A DNA stretch of 10,379 bases from Saccoglossus kowalevskii (GCF_000003605.2 NW_003109600.1:60622-71000); one strand, 5' to 3'. Shown: positions 1 to 8,975, counted from the first letter of the stretch. Numbers and translations are program-made. The notes: generated from the letters alone by a model not told the origin.

Positions 1-559
1 TTAATGCTGTATTTCACTGTATGCCAGAAATGTAATTTTAGATTCAACAGAATTAAACTAACTTTTTATTTTCTTTTGCCGCCAATTCGCTTGAGTCGGG
101 TTCGTTCTTTGCCAGTGAATAATTATGCCATTTTCATACTCCTCAGGCTAGTAGTCAATTATCGACGGGTTTTTTCGCACGTTTGAAGAAGTAGAACGGG
201 GTTTCCGACGAAAAAGAGTTATTAATAATAAATAGTCTCGCTAAAATTAGGAAACGCCAACAGTATATGTTGATAATATAAAGTTAAACAACTTCCTGCT
301 AAAATATGAATGTAAGAGTCATAAATTAGTGAGTAATTAAGATATAAAAAATATGCAGGGGAGACTTTTGAACGTAAGGGTCTTTTGAACTCCTAACACA
401 CGTCCGGTAAAGTACATCTGCCTTACACGCACAAACAGCCAGGTTTAAGTTTCCCCCTGCCTTACCTGCATATTTCGACCGCGGTTACGTTTATCGGAAC
501 CGTTTAAAATATTTAGGCAATGCAGTAATATTTAATTAGCCGATTTTGTGAAGCTATTT
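1..559. other. AT-rich intergenic spacer, no gene seen
   Basis: I see no coding frame with protein-like composition on either strand; the 60-aa open frame near the start is AT-rich chance sequence. The only structure noticed is the short inverted pair listed separately at 349-475. The lower edge of the LINE remnant (minus strand) probably falls near 530-560, so some of this stretch could be its degraded 3' untranslated end, but no A-rich tail or target-site duplication is obvious. Confidence 0.5.
349..475. repeat. Weak inverted repeat, 11-bp arms
   Basis: AAATATGCAGG at 349-359 is the exact reverse complement of CCTGCATATTT at 465-475. Just inside the arms, GGGGAGACTT on the left is loosely mirrored by AAGTTTCCCC on the right. 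The 127-bp span could be a tiny MITE-like element, but no flanking target-site duplication is visible and 11-bp arms can arise by chance. Confidence 0.3.
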
Positions 560-1279
560 GTGTATTTATTGTCAAACTTTTGTTCTTTGTATTAAAGTGT
601 GCGTACGCACATTGCAGTTAATTCAAATTTGGTGTCATTTAGTGCTGTGCGTGTATGATGAATGTGTTCGTTCCCTTATTTATAAATTCTCTATGGTTTT
701 TAGATGTCCAATTGTTATTGGCCTGAGATCATTGTCGTCTTGTAACGATAACCATCTTGATGATTTCCAATGCCTTTATGGCCCGTGAAAAGAACCCACA
801 ACAAGTGCGATCTATATAGTTTAAGTTATACGAATCACTGTTTGGCATTCGCTTTGTATGAATTATTTCAGATTTAATACAAATATATATATATATAGAC
901 CTCTTGACACCCCACAAAAACGATTAATTCGGTTGACTTTTTTTGTTAGCGGTTGGCTTAATATTACCCCCCAACGAATCGCTGTGAAAGATTGGTATTT
1001 TTTCCTGATTTGTAGGAATCTGAAAAACGCGTTTCACAACTTTTCTATTTATTTTGTTTCGTGCCCTTTGGTTTATTTTGTCTTATTTTTCAATTCATTT
1101 GGAATTACTGACACCAGTCCTAGCCACTTAAGTTTTTGTAACAAAGATAGATTGTCTTGGCTTATAGTTTACCAGGGAATCAGATCATATTCATCAAAAA
1201 GAACTGACACCCTCAATATATCGTTTTGCCTGAAATATATCACACTATTGCCCATCAATATTTCCACGTTATTCCATAT
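560..1279 (-). pseudogene. LINE ORF2 C-terminal region fragment
   Basis: From 1279 the minus strand reads IWNNVEILMGNSVIYF and continues to a stop at 1169-1171, then in the same frame LLQKLKWLGLVSVIPNELKN to a stop at 1073-1075. This matches the pattern W-N-N...I..F....L....Y-x-G-L-x-S-x-I-P-x-x-W-K-N of L1/Tx1-type C-termini. Between 917 and 729 another frame gives SEIIHTKRMPN and IDRTCCGFF, resembling the Y-K-I-I-H-R-x-L-P-T-N and C-x-x-C segments. A further shift near 750-670 gives WLSLQDDNDLRPITI. Recognition weakens toward 560, so the 3' end is a guess. A 142-aa plus-strand frame across 858-1286 is only the antisense of this fragment. Confidence 0.72.
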
Positions 1280-1335
1280 CATTTGATTTGTATTCTCTCG
1301 GTGAGATTTTGTTTCTCCTTCCTAAATAACTAAAC

Positions 1336-1797
1336 ATTCATTGAAAAAGTCACCGCACTGGCAGCATACTTGTTTTGTAGTTACTGAAGATGGGATTCCC
1401 ACCAACAGGTTTGAGTTGTTTTTTCCAGAAGAACCTTCCATGGATGTTAAATATCTGGGTTTAATTAGCGTTTTATCCATGTAATTATATTTATCTTTTC
1501 CATGGTATACAATTTTGGCACATTTAGGCCCATCCCCGACCCCATCATTGAATTTCTCGCAATTTTATCTATTCCATCCCATAATAATTTGTAAGTTATT
1601 TTATGAACTTCCTGAATTGTTTGCTTTCTAATCGTCATTGAGTTAAGGAGTATATGTAAATTGTGACATACCAAACGTCTTTATTATTTGCACTTTACCG
1701 AATAATGATAATTTCCTTTTTTTCCATTGGTTTAGTTTAATTTTCATATTTACTTATGTTTTTTTCTGCAGTTCTCTTTTTTATTGTATGGGAAATA
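1336..1797 (-). pseudogene. LINE ORF2 fragment after the RT palm (GKVQIIKTFG / LLWDGIDKIARN / WIKR)
   Basis: A frame from 1747 to a stop at 1643-1645 carries LNQWKKRKLSLFGKVQIIK followed by TFGMSQFTY. A shifted frame from about 1674 to a stop just after 1465 continues with LHILLNSMTIRKQTIQEV, HKITYKLLWDGIDKIARNS, and GLNVPKLYTMEKINIITW ending WIKR. Beyond that stop the same frame still reads LNPDI, HPWKVLLEKTTQTCWW and so on to about 1336, broken by three stops. The order W-K-x-R, L-x-L-x-G-K, F-L-W-x-G-x-D-K-I, W-I-K-R is the usual one in L1/Tx1-type proteins. Homology on both sides of each break shows ordinary mutational decay rather than splicing. Confidence 0.88.
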
Positions 1798-2130
1798 AAT
1801 TCCCCCAATCTCGATCGGCGAAGTGGTTCATTTAGCCCAAAACATCACATCTTTCCTGCTCATCTACTTTAAATGGCACGCTCCCTCGGTTTTTTCTCGT
1901 TTACTTTTAACCTCGAGCATCATGAAATACTTCAAGCAATGAAAACAACACCTTTGATGATTCAGAGTCGAACATGAAACATGTCATATCGACTGCGAAA
2001 GCAGCCACTTTGATTTCTGTTCCCAAAGCAATAATGCCCGGAATTTTTTTTCCTCCTAATTGTAATTACTAGCATTTCTAAGATTAAATCAAATAGCCCT
2101 TTCTGAATTGCACAATATTGTTTTTGAGTA
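1798..2130 (-). pseudogene. LINE reverse transcriptase core fragment, FAVD at the active site
   Basis: Three minus-strand frames are needed. From 2096 down to 2043 an 18-codon run reads LFDLILEMLVI..., matching the segment that normally follows the GxPLSP motif. A frame change in the A-rich run near 2043-2050 leads to a 43-codon frame from 2038 to 1910 holding EIKVAAFAVDMTCFMFDSES, the palm segment. Here the catalytic box (1988-1999) reads F-A-V-D where active enzymes have F/Y-A-D-D, so the first metal-binding Asp is lost. A further shift gives the frame starting at 1920 with KREKTEGAC and RKDVMFWAK, interrupted by two stops. Similarity above 2100 fades and is uncertain. Confidence 0.82.
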
Positions 2131-2150
2131 AATAAATGAATGCCAAATTA

Positions 2151-3271
2151 AAAAAACACTGGACTCTGATTAAACGAAATTAAGATCGCATGAACAGTTT
2201 CCAAATGTGAATGTGTTTCTTTATTAATTCTCATCAGCCGCCATACGACGCGACAAACAAGTTGAAAGGCTTCAGTGATTTGGTGTGCTGATTCGGTTTC
2301 CATGGTAACCAATCGGCTTTTCAGTGCCATGTGGAATCGTACTCTTAACCTGGCAGTTCCTGTTAAGCTCATCTTGTTTAGTTTGGAGTGGGCGTATTTA
2401 AAAATTCTTTTAATGTGTTAATCCTAAGAACAGTCCGTTTTTTTGCTTTAATGTTATTAAAACTATGTTCGTATGGACGTGGCAATCCCTTATATTAAGA
2501 ACGAAAAAGAAATGTGAACGTTTACAACAATTATATGTATTTATGAGTCGCTCAGCCATCACTTTAAAAAACGAATTGATATAATCCATTTTACTTTGGT
2601 GAGGTCACGCCACAACTCCCTGTAGAATAGTGGTTGGTATAATTATCAGCGGTGATCAGCTGAACTTTTATGACAATCAATTCAATCATCTGGCAATGTA
2701 ACCTATATGGTACGACGGCGTCGCATCGTAGACAACTGATTAGAATTACGTTATTATGTTTTCAATGGCGTAAGTATTTGATATAGGAACAACGTTTTAA
2801 TGACAACTAGCTATATTGCAGTATTCTCTACATTGTGCATTGAGACTGAACGTTAATAATCTAATTTGCGTAGTTATTAGATCCAAATACCGACAGTTAT
2901 GTGACAATATAATGGTTACTGATTGCAGCCGCAGGTGAATAAATCAGATATCTGAACTGTTTTGATTTCAACCTTGTATAAATACTGTTTTGTTATTCCC
3001 AGAATATACGATGTGCACTAAAATTGCTGATCAATAAGTTTGCAATGAAATCCATGCGATATCGCAAAAACAAGGAAATTGAAAATACTCAATTAGCACA
3101 AAGAAGAGTTTTTTTGGGAAATACATCAGCTACTTTTATTATTTTTTAGAATCTTTATTTCCGTATGTCTGGCTGTTGGAAATATCATGCAATTGTTCCA
3201 TATTTGGCCATACTTACCTTTACCAATCGATATCTGATTATTTGGGCATTATTCGACCATGACCCATGGCC
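2151..3271. other. Intergenic spacer, no gene seen
   Basis: No frame here has protein-like content that I recognise. A 74-codon minus frame (2148-2372) overlaps the LINE edge and shows no known motif. A small compound hairpin lies near 2710-2730 (TACGA...TCGTA around CGACG-G-CGTCG). The one element that stands out is the X-box/CCAAT pair at 2295-2313, listed separately. Confidence 0.5.
2295..2313 (+). promoter_or_regulatory. Candidate RFX X-box overlapping a CCAAT box
   Basis: GTTTCCATGGTAAC at 2296-2309 fits the RFX-family X-box consensus (GTHNYYATRRNAAC as defined for worm DAF-19) at every position. It sits in a near-palindrome, GGTTTCCATGGTAACC, and its end overlaps a CCAAT pentamer at 2309-2313 (context AACCAATCGG), the NF-Y core. 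RFX sites with CCAAT neighbours are known from promoters, and X-boxes commonly lie close to start sites of ciliary genes. No gene is identified nearby, so the site could be a distal element or chance; its sequence fit is good but its function is inferred. Confidence 0.4.
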
Positions 3272-3505
3272 CCTAACTCATGAATAACATTGCCTTTTTA
3301 AAGCCGCAACGTTCGTACCTGAAGTAATTCGAATCCGCCCCCAATGGTGGCAAGTCCAAACAGGACCCCAAGAAGTTCAGTTTATTTTTTCGACTATCCT
3401 TACAGCCCCATAAACAAATGGATCGAGAATCCTCTTGGAACTTGAATCTTTGTACATGGCGCCACAACTGCAGTCGGCCATTTTGTCATGAACCTGGTAC
3501 AGGCT
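3272..3505 (-). pseudogene. Exon-like open region of unknown identity, possibly a broken gene fragment
   Basis: This stretch is richer in GC than its flanks. On the minus strand a pyrimidine-rich acceptor-like CTTTTTCTGTAG leads into an open frame containing ATGGCCGACTGC in good Kozak context (AAAATGG), reading MADCSCGAMYKDSSSK and later FVYGAVRIVEKIN before a stop near 3385. One base later the next frame reads ELLGVLFGLATIGGGFELLQ, a membrane-helix-like run ending at CAG/GTACGA, which resembles a splice donor. One deleted base would join the two. The order Cys-rich segment then hydrophobic helix loosely recalls a tetraspanin end, but I cannot identify a family. The other minus frame (3273-3467) and a plus frame (3328-3540) are also open, which weakens the case. 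Confidence 0.2.
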
Positions 3506-3829
3506 ACAGAAAAAGGCATTTTACGTTTTACGGGAAATAAACAAGTCATTGTCAATGACATAGTCCCCGTCAGGTTTTAGTAACTTTGTCAAACAATGAA
3601 AAGCATAGTCAGATTAGGATAGTATTTAAGCATATTAACTACAAATGTCCATGCATAAAGACTAAGCTTGAATGCGACTAGTCAAGGTATGCTCCAGAAA
3701 CTGTTAATGACATGTCTTAATGGCTCTCAGTTAAAGGTCAACAAAATAAAACAAAGCGACATTCACATGTATCACGACTTGTGATGTAATATGTTTGAAA
3801 AGAAAATCTGTCCAAGCATGCACAAGTAA

Positions 3830-3830
<1 letters not shown>
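3506..3830. other. Intergenic spacer with a 15-bp palindrome
   Basis: No gene is seen. GTCATTG-T-CAATGAC at 3545-3559 is a perfect odd-centred palindrome with 7-bp arms; it may be a dimeric protein-binding site or chance. The rest is AT-rich and unremarkable up to the microsatellite. Confidence 0.4.

Positions 3831-3885
<55 letters not shown>
3831..3885. repeat. (GACA)n tetranucleotide microsatellite, about 13.75 perfect copies
   Basis: The 55 bases are an uninterrupted GACA run, beginning after AAGTAAA and ending at GACGACTG. Perfection suggests recent expansion and probable length polymorphism. Open frames crossing it on both strands (repeated DRQT on plus, VCLS on minus) exist only because the repeat has no stop codon. 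Confidence 0.98.
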
Positions 3886-4239
3886 GACTGTCAAAGTACG
3901 AGGTAATACAATTGATGTCACCAAACACCATTTATTTATTATTGAGTAAAAAGTCATGTTTTAAAATCAGCTTATTCTCAAATTGTGCAAAAAAATTATA
4001 TATTTGTTGTATATGTTTTTCATTTTTTTAGATGTTTTAATAACACTTCATTAACACCTTATTTATTTTTTTATTCTTTATTTTTTTTAATATATGGGAA
4101 ATGATCGGAACTTATGGGAGAGGGCAACAACAAAAATAATGATTTGTTATGATTGCTTCAAATAGTGAGACAAACTGCTGTGCATTTCAACATGTTGAAT
4201 ATCGATTACAAGAAAATTCAAAAATTACCATCATGACGA
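3886..4239. other. Very AT-rich spacer
   Basis: No gene is seen. It contains runs of T and A/T mixtures (about 4015-4100) and no recognisable domain. It separates the GACA microsatellite from the tandem array that follows. Confidence 0.5.
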
Positions 4240-4930
4240 ATTCTACCAAATTTAAAGCAAATCTGTAAAAAAACACCGATCGATGTAACCCACCATGAGC
4301 AAGTTTTGCAATTTTATTCGTTTTCATAAAAATGGCAACAAATCCAAAAATAATTAAAAACTACACTTAACCCATTATATCTGCCTTTGTACCAAATTAA
4401 AACCATCTCTGTAAAACCATCTCTGTAAAACCATCTCTGTAAAACCATCTCTGTAAAATGGGCAGAAGACTCATAAAAAAATTTGAATTGAATCACGAAA
4501 AAAAATAATCACGAAAAAAGTGTATCAGTAACTCGCTATGACTGATGTCAATGCCAAGTTGTGATTTTATTCGTTTTTGACGAAAATGGCCGCCATTCGG
4601 CTAAATTTCGATGAAAACGAAAAATAACTGAAAACAACATTCAACCCATTATAGCTTGCCTTTGTGCAAAATTTTACCCAAATATGTATAATCATATATG
4701 TAAAATGAGCAGAACACTCGTAAAAAACAAAATGACCATCAGACAAGTAACGGTTGATGACATGTTTGAATTTTGTGATTTTATTCGTTTTTGACAAAAA
4801 TGGCTGTTATTCGGCTAAATTTCGATGAAAACGACAAATAACTGAAAACAACATTTAACTCGTTATAACTTGCCTTGCCTTAACCCAAACCAAAATCACA
4901 TAGACGTTCAAAATGATTATTAGAACGAGT
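4240..4930. repeat. Tandem array of a ~214-bp unit, about three copies, unequal decay
   Basis: The marker ATTTTATTCGTTTT...AAAATGGC occurs near 4311, 4564 and 4778. The step from copy 2 (start 4561) to copy 3 (start 4775) is 214 bp. Copy 1 to copy 2 is 253 bp, of which about 42 bp is an internal 14-bp expansion. Copies 2 and 3 share long matches such as ATTCGGCTAAATTTCGATG and ATAACTGAAAACAACATT. Copy 1 shares AACCCATTATA, TGCCTTTGT and TGTAAAATG with copy 2. A remnant of an earlier copy (TACCAAATTTAAA...TCTGTAAAA) precedes copy 1, and copy 3 fades into unique sequence near 4890-4930. It may be a satellite fragment or tandem part of a dispersed repeat; the family is not recognised. Confidence 0.8.
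4401..4458. repeat. 14-bp minisatellite, about 4 copies, inside the 214-bp repeat
   Basis: AACCATCTCTGTAA is repeated head to tail starting at 4401, 4415, 4429 and 4443, with no mismatch among copies. Copies 2 and 3 of the larger repeat hold only one related segment here, so this is a local, recent expansion by slippage. Three extra copies add 42 bp, which explains most of the size difference of copy 1 and keeps a minus-strand frame open. Confidence 0.93.
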
Positions 4931-5578
4931 GAATCTACGGATAAGCATGTAGCTGAATATGCCGTGTTTAGAGCCCACGTACACATGAAGGACACAATGT
5001 TGATATCATTGGTGGACATGGATGTGTTCCCACCATTCCCACTGATTAACGGCGGCACGAACTTTTGCATGGGGGGGAGGGAGATCTGCTCACCAACCTT
5101 GAGCCGAAGGTGTGACCTTACTATGGGTCCGGGGGCATTTCCTGCATTTTTCTGACACAAAAAGTTTCAGCTTGAGTTTGGAGGGACGACACCCCAACAT
5201 GTTTCTCGAGGGGCAACAGCCCCCCCCCCCGTGCCGTCGCCACGCATTACTAAAGCGGTGATCTCGAATTGGCCAGTTAGATTGCGGTTTCTACCTATCC
5301 TGTCACTTCTGATAGCAGACGGTACGCCTACCAGAAGTTCAGCACTATCGGGGGCTCTTCAGCAAGTGACAACTAAGAGAGGCTTTCTAGTCGATTATTC
5401 ATCAATATGCAACCCCAAAACCCAACTTGATACCATGTCGAACTTCAAGTTCTACAAATATGCTAGAGATGGTTCCGGGATAGGTGTAACAGGTGGATCT
5501 GCTGGACCCAATGGCTCCGTGGTAGCAGTTGTTCACGCTGGCCTAGTGGAACATAGTTCCGGTACACGCCGGCATTGA
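4913..5578. other. GC-richer block with overlapping unidentified open frames
   Basis: Composition rises compared with both flanks and several frames stay open: plus 4913-5155 (80 codons, ATG start, AAAATGA context), its antisense 4855-5160 (no ATG at the start), and plus 5231-5578 (115 codons, opening at GTG just after a C11 run; the first ATG is at 5435). On the minus strand a 46-codon stretch at about 5418-5555 follows an AG and reads ASVNNCYHGAIGSSRSTC onward, which also looks protein-like. I recognise no domain in any frame. It could be one or two exons, a decayed transposon gene, or chance openness in GC-rich sequence. A G-run (5071-5077) and the C11 run (5220-5230) are unusual for coding exons. 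Confidence 0.25.
5220..5230. repeat. C11 homopolymer
   Basis: Eleven consecutive C residues, in a region with another G-rich run at 5071-5081. Such runs mutate fast and are also prone to sequencing error, so frames crossing this point should be treated with caution. Confidence 0.95.
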
Positions 5579-6790
5579 CCTAGGTTCTTCCCACTAATCA
5601 TGTCTTCGTTCAATCCGTTAAATGACCACCCCCCCATGGGTTATTGACTTGAGCATTGTCTAGAACTAGATCACATTCCCTCCATCGGATAGAGGGACTG
5701 CGACTAAACATATTATTTATACCTTCTTTCGAACCACCGGAATCAGCAACACTTGAACATTTGACCCGTAAAACTACGTTTTAATTTCTCTCTTGTCTGC
5801 GGCCAATGGAGGAAAAAAATAGCAGATCTTCATTTTCTGATGGCTGCAATTATTGGGGAAAAGCCGGCTCTAGTTTTACAATACAGACTAGGCTCGATTC
5901 AATAGCTTCATTTCAGGAAGATACCAAACATACGGTTGTCTGTTGGCAACAGTACACAGCTGCATTTGTACAAAACTGAGGTCAATATTTACAAAGCATT
6001 CCAATAATCTCATGCAATATACCTCGCAACATGTGTTTAATTAGGTGCCCGCTTTACTATTTTCATTATTAATCATGTATTGTTATAACAACTATTTTAT
6101 ATAGAGATTAAAGATTTGCAGAGAATGCTTGTTTAAGTTCCATCGCACTCTAATTACATTACAAGACGATCTTCCTGGCATGCCGCCTCCTCGAATGAAA
6201 GAAAACTCAATAAATGTCCAATACATTTTACCCTGACAAGTGAATAGATGAATTGCGTATACGCTGGATTGAACATGTTTATCGCTTTTATTTTGACAAC
6301 GTGAAGACATAGGAAGTCCTAGCATTCACCATACATGTAAATGTATATATCAACTGCGATCACGGCGTTAGATGACGAACTATAAGATCACTTACAAAGT
6401 ATTCCCACTGTGACTTGAAACACTGAATTCATAACACGAATCTTAAAGGTGAATGGCATTGCAATGTAGCAGACATAGTTTCACTCATTTAATGGTTTTC
6501 TCATAAAAACAAATGTAATTAATTTTCATCAAAATTGGGTTTCCGGGGACGAAAATCCACTATATGCATAATAACATAACAGTCGCTACGCGATTTCGTA
6601 AACAAATAACGTATACCCATTTTATGCAATAACCATTACTGTAAGGAAATGACGGTTTTACAGTGTCGATGCGAATGTGGTACAGCTGGTTATCTGATTA
6701 AGGGTAGACGCACAGTAAAAAAGAACATATGTCAGTCAAACAATTGCCTAATGTTTTTCACAGTATATTCTACGTACCAGAGTTTATCAT
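5579..6790. other. Intergenic spacer, no gene seen
   Basis: No recognisable coding or RNA gene. A 57-codon ATG frame at 5806-5979 and a 77-codon minus frame at 6092-6325 have no identifiable features. A loose inverted pair ACTGTAA (6638-6644) / TTACAGT (6658-6664) is present. The 47-bp minisatellite starts abruptly at its right end. Confidence 0.5.
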
Positions 6791-7813
6791 GACAGATTGG
6801 AGTCAGTTATTTCGCTCCAGTAGACCGATTTGACCTTGACCAATTGGAGTGAGTTACTTCACTTCCGTAGACCCTGTTGACCTTGACAGATTGGAGTCAG
6901 TTACTTCACTTCAGTAGAGCTCGTTGATCCTGACAATTTGGAGTGAGTTATTCCACTTCAGTATAGCAAGTTGACCCTGACATAAGGAGTGAGTTACTCC
7001 AATGAAGTACAGCGAGTTGCCCTAATCGATTCAAATGAGTTACTTCGATCCAGTAGACCGAGTTGTCCCTGACAGATTGGAGTGAGTTACTTCACTTCAG
7101 TAGACCTTGTTGACCATGACAGATTGAGGAGTTACTTCACTTTAGTAGACCGGGTGATCCTGACATTAAAGTGAGGTACTCCACAACAGTAGATCGAGTT
7201 GACCATGACAGATTGGAGTGAGTTGCTTCACTTTAGTAGACATTGTTGTCCATGACAGATTGGAGTGAGTTACTCCATTTCAGCATAACGAAGTGACCCT
7301 GACAGATTGGAATGAGTTACTCCACTTCAGTAGACATTGTTGACCTGACAGACTGGGGTGAGTTACTCAACTTCAGTAGACCTTGTTGACCAAGACAGAT
7401 TAAAATGAGTTATTCCTCTCCAGTAGACCGAGTCGATCCTGGCAGATTGGAGTGAGTTACTTCACTTCAGTAGACCTTGTTGACCTGACAAATTGGAGAG
7501 AATTACTCCACTTCAGTAGACCGAGTCGACCATGACAGATTGGAGTGAGTTACTCCATTTCAGCATAACGAAGTGACCCTGACAGATTGGAGTGAGTTAT
7601 TCCACTTCAGTAGACCTTGTTGATCCTGACAGATTGAGGAGTTACTCCGCTCCAGTAGACCGAATTGACTCTGACAGATTCGAGTGAGTTACTCCATTTC
7701 AGTATAACGAAGTTACCCTGACAGATTGGAGTGAGTTACTCCATTTCAGTATAACGAAGTTATCATGACATATTGGAGTGAGTTACTCAACTTCAGTAGA
7801 CCTTGTTGACCAT

Positions 7814-8092
7814 GACAGATTAGAATGAGTTACTCCACTCCAGTAGACCGAGTCGACCCTGACAGATTGGAGTGAGTTACTCCATTTCATTATAACGAAG
7901 TGACCATGACAGATTGAAGAGTTACTCCACTTCAGTAGACATTGTTGACCAGACAGACTGGGGTGAGTTACTCAACTTTAGTAGACCTTGTTGACCATGA
8001 CAGATTGGAGTGAGTTCTTCCACTTCAGTAGATCTTGTTGACCCTGACAGATTGGAGTGAGTTACTCCATTTCAGTATAACGAAGTTACCCT
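7814..8092. repeat. Higher-order block of six 47-bp units, copy 1
   Basis: Six consecutive units in the order C, B, short A, a GACAGACTGGGG unit, A, B. The same six recur in the same order at 8417-8694, offset by about 603 bp. Three of the six pairs are identical; the others differ by a few substitutions and one single-base indel. This implies segmental duplication of a multi-unit block rather than single-unit slippage. Confidence 0.85.
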
Positions 8093-8416
8093 GACAGATT
8101 GGAGTGAGTTACTCAATTTCATTACAACGAAGTGACCATGACAGATTGAAGAGTTACTCCACTTCAGTAGACCGGGTGATCCTGACGTTGAAGCGAGTTA
8201 CTCCATCACAGTAGATCGGGTTGACCCTAAAAGATTGGAGTGTGTTACTCCACTTCAGTAGACCTTGTTGACCATGACATATTGGAGTGAGTTACTCCAT
8301 TTCAGTATAACGAAGTGACCCTGACAGATTGGAGTAAGTTTCTCCACTTCAGTAGACATTGTTGACCATGACAGATTGGAGTGAGTTATTCCACTTCAGT
8401 AGACCTTGTTGACCAT

Positions 8417-8694
8417 GACAGATTAGAATGAGTTACTCCACTCCAGTAGACCGAGTCGACCCTGACAGATTGGAGTGAGTTACTCCATTTCAGTATAACG
8501 AAGTTACCCTGACAGATTGAAGAGTTACTCCACTTCAGTAGACATTGTTGACCAGACAGACTGGGTGAGTTACTCAACTTTAGTAGACCTTGTTGACCAT
8601 GACAGATTGGAGTGAGTTCTTCCACTTCAGTAGACCTTGTTGACCCTGACAGATTGGAGTGAGTTACTCCATTTCAGTATAACGAAGTTACCCT
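8417..8694. repeat. Higher-order block of six 47-bp units, copy 2
   Basis: Second copy of the block at 7814-8092. It is one base shorter because its fourth unit reads GACAGACTGGG rather than GACAGACTGGGG. The first, third and sixth units match copy 1 exactly by eye. A short 43-46 bp unit lies inside both blocks, which helps identify them as homologous. Confidence 0.85.
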
Positions 8695-8975
8695 GACAGA
8701 TTGGAGTGAGTTACTCAACTTCAGTAGACCTTGTTGACCATGACAGATTGGAGTGAGTTACTCCATTTCAGTATAACGAAGTGACCCTGACAGATTGGAG
8801 TGAGTTACTCAACTTCAGTAGACCTTGTTGACCATGACAGATTAGAATCAGTTACTCCACTCCAGTAGACCGAGTCGACCCTGACAGATTGGAGTGGAGT
8901 TACTCAATTTCATTACAACGAAGTGACCATGACAGATTGAAGTGTTACTCCACTTCAGTAGACCTTGTTGACCAT

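Larger units (their letters stand above)
560..2150 (-). mobile_element. Decayed L1/Tx1-like LINE, 5'-truncated 3' part of ORF2
   Basis: Read on the minus strand, successive frame-shifted fragments follow the order of a non-LTR retrotransposon ORF2: an RT segment (LFDLILEMLVI), the RT catalytic box region (EIKVAAFAVDMTCFMF), a KREKTEGAC segment resembling the SGLKxNxxKTE motif, WKKRKLSLFGKVQIIKTFG, ITYKLLWDGIDKIARNS, INIITWIKR, a WLGLVSVIPNELKNK segment, and a Cys-containing tail (IDRTCCGFF). Such proteins copy their own mRNA at a nicked target site. At least five frame changes and many stops separate the fragments, so the copy is dead. Nothing endonuclease-like appears above about 2150, as expected for 5' truncation. 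The clade rests on remembered family motifs; both ends are approximate. Confidence 0.85.

Noticed and set aside
883-897. Short (AT)n run
   Set aside because: Too short to be notable in AT-rich sequence.
858-1286. 142-codon plus-strand open frame, longest in the window
   Set aside because: It is AT-rich, has no domain, and lies antisense to the recognisable LINE C-terminal fragments.
2148-2372. 74-codon minus-strand ATG frame next to the LINE
   Set aside because: It does not continue the LINE protein motifs and has no recognisable domain; part of it overlaps the X-box palindrome.
3795-4031. Open frames through the GACA repeat on both strands (DRQT and VCLS repeats)
   Set aside because: The tetranucleotide has no stop codon in any frame, so openness is automatic; flanking residues show nothing protein-like.
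4314-4797. Minus-strand frames of 60 and 76 codons in the 214-bp repeat
   Set aside because: One is held open by the 14-bp expansion (42 bp, a multiple of three); both are more simply explained as repeat sequence. The parallel reading is kept only as a low-weight finding.
5806-5979. 57-codon plus-strand ATG frame with an in-frame upstream stop
   Set aside because: Poor start context, no domain, no clear splice signals; length is within chance expectation.
6092-6325. 77-codon minus-strand frame
   Set aside because: No recognisable motif and no supporting signals.
8386-8625. 79-codon minus-strand repeat protein in the minisatellite
   Set aside because: The unit is 47 bp, not a multiple of three, and the frame survives over only five or so units; the array shows no codon periodicity by eye.
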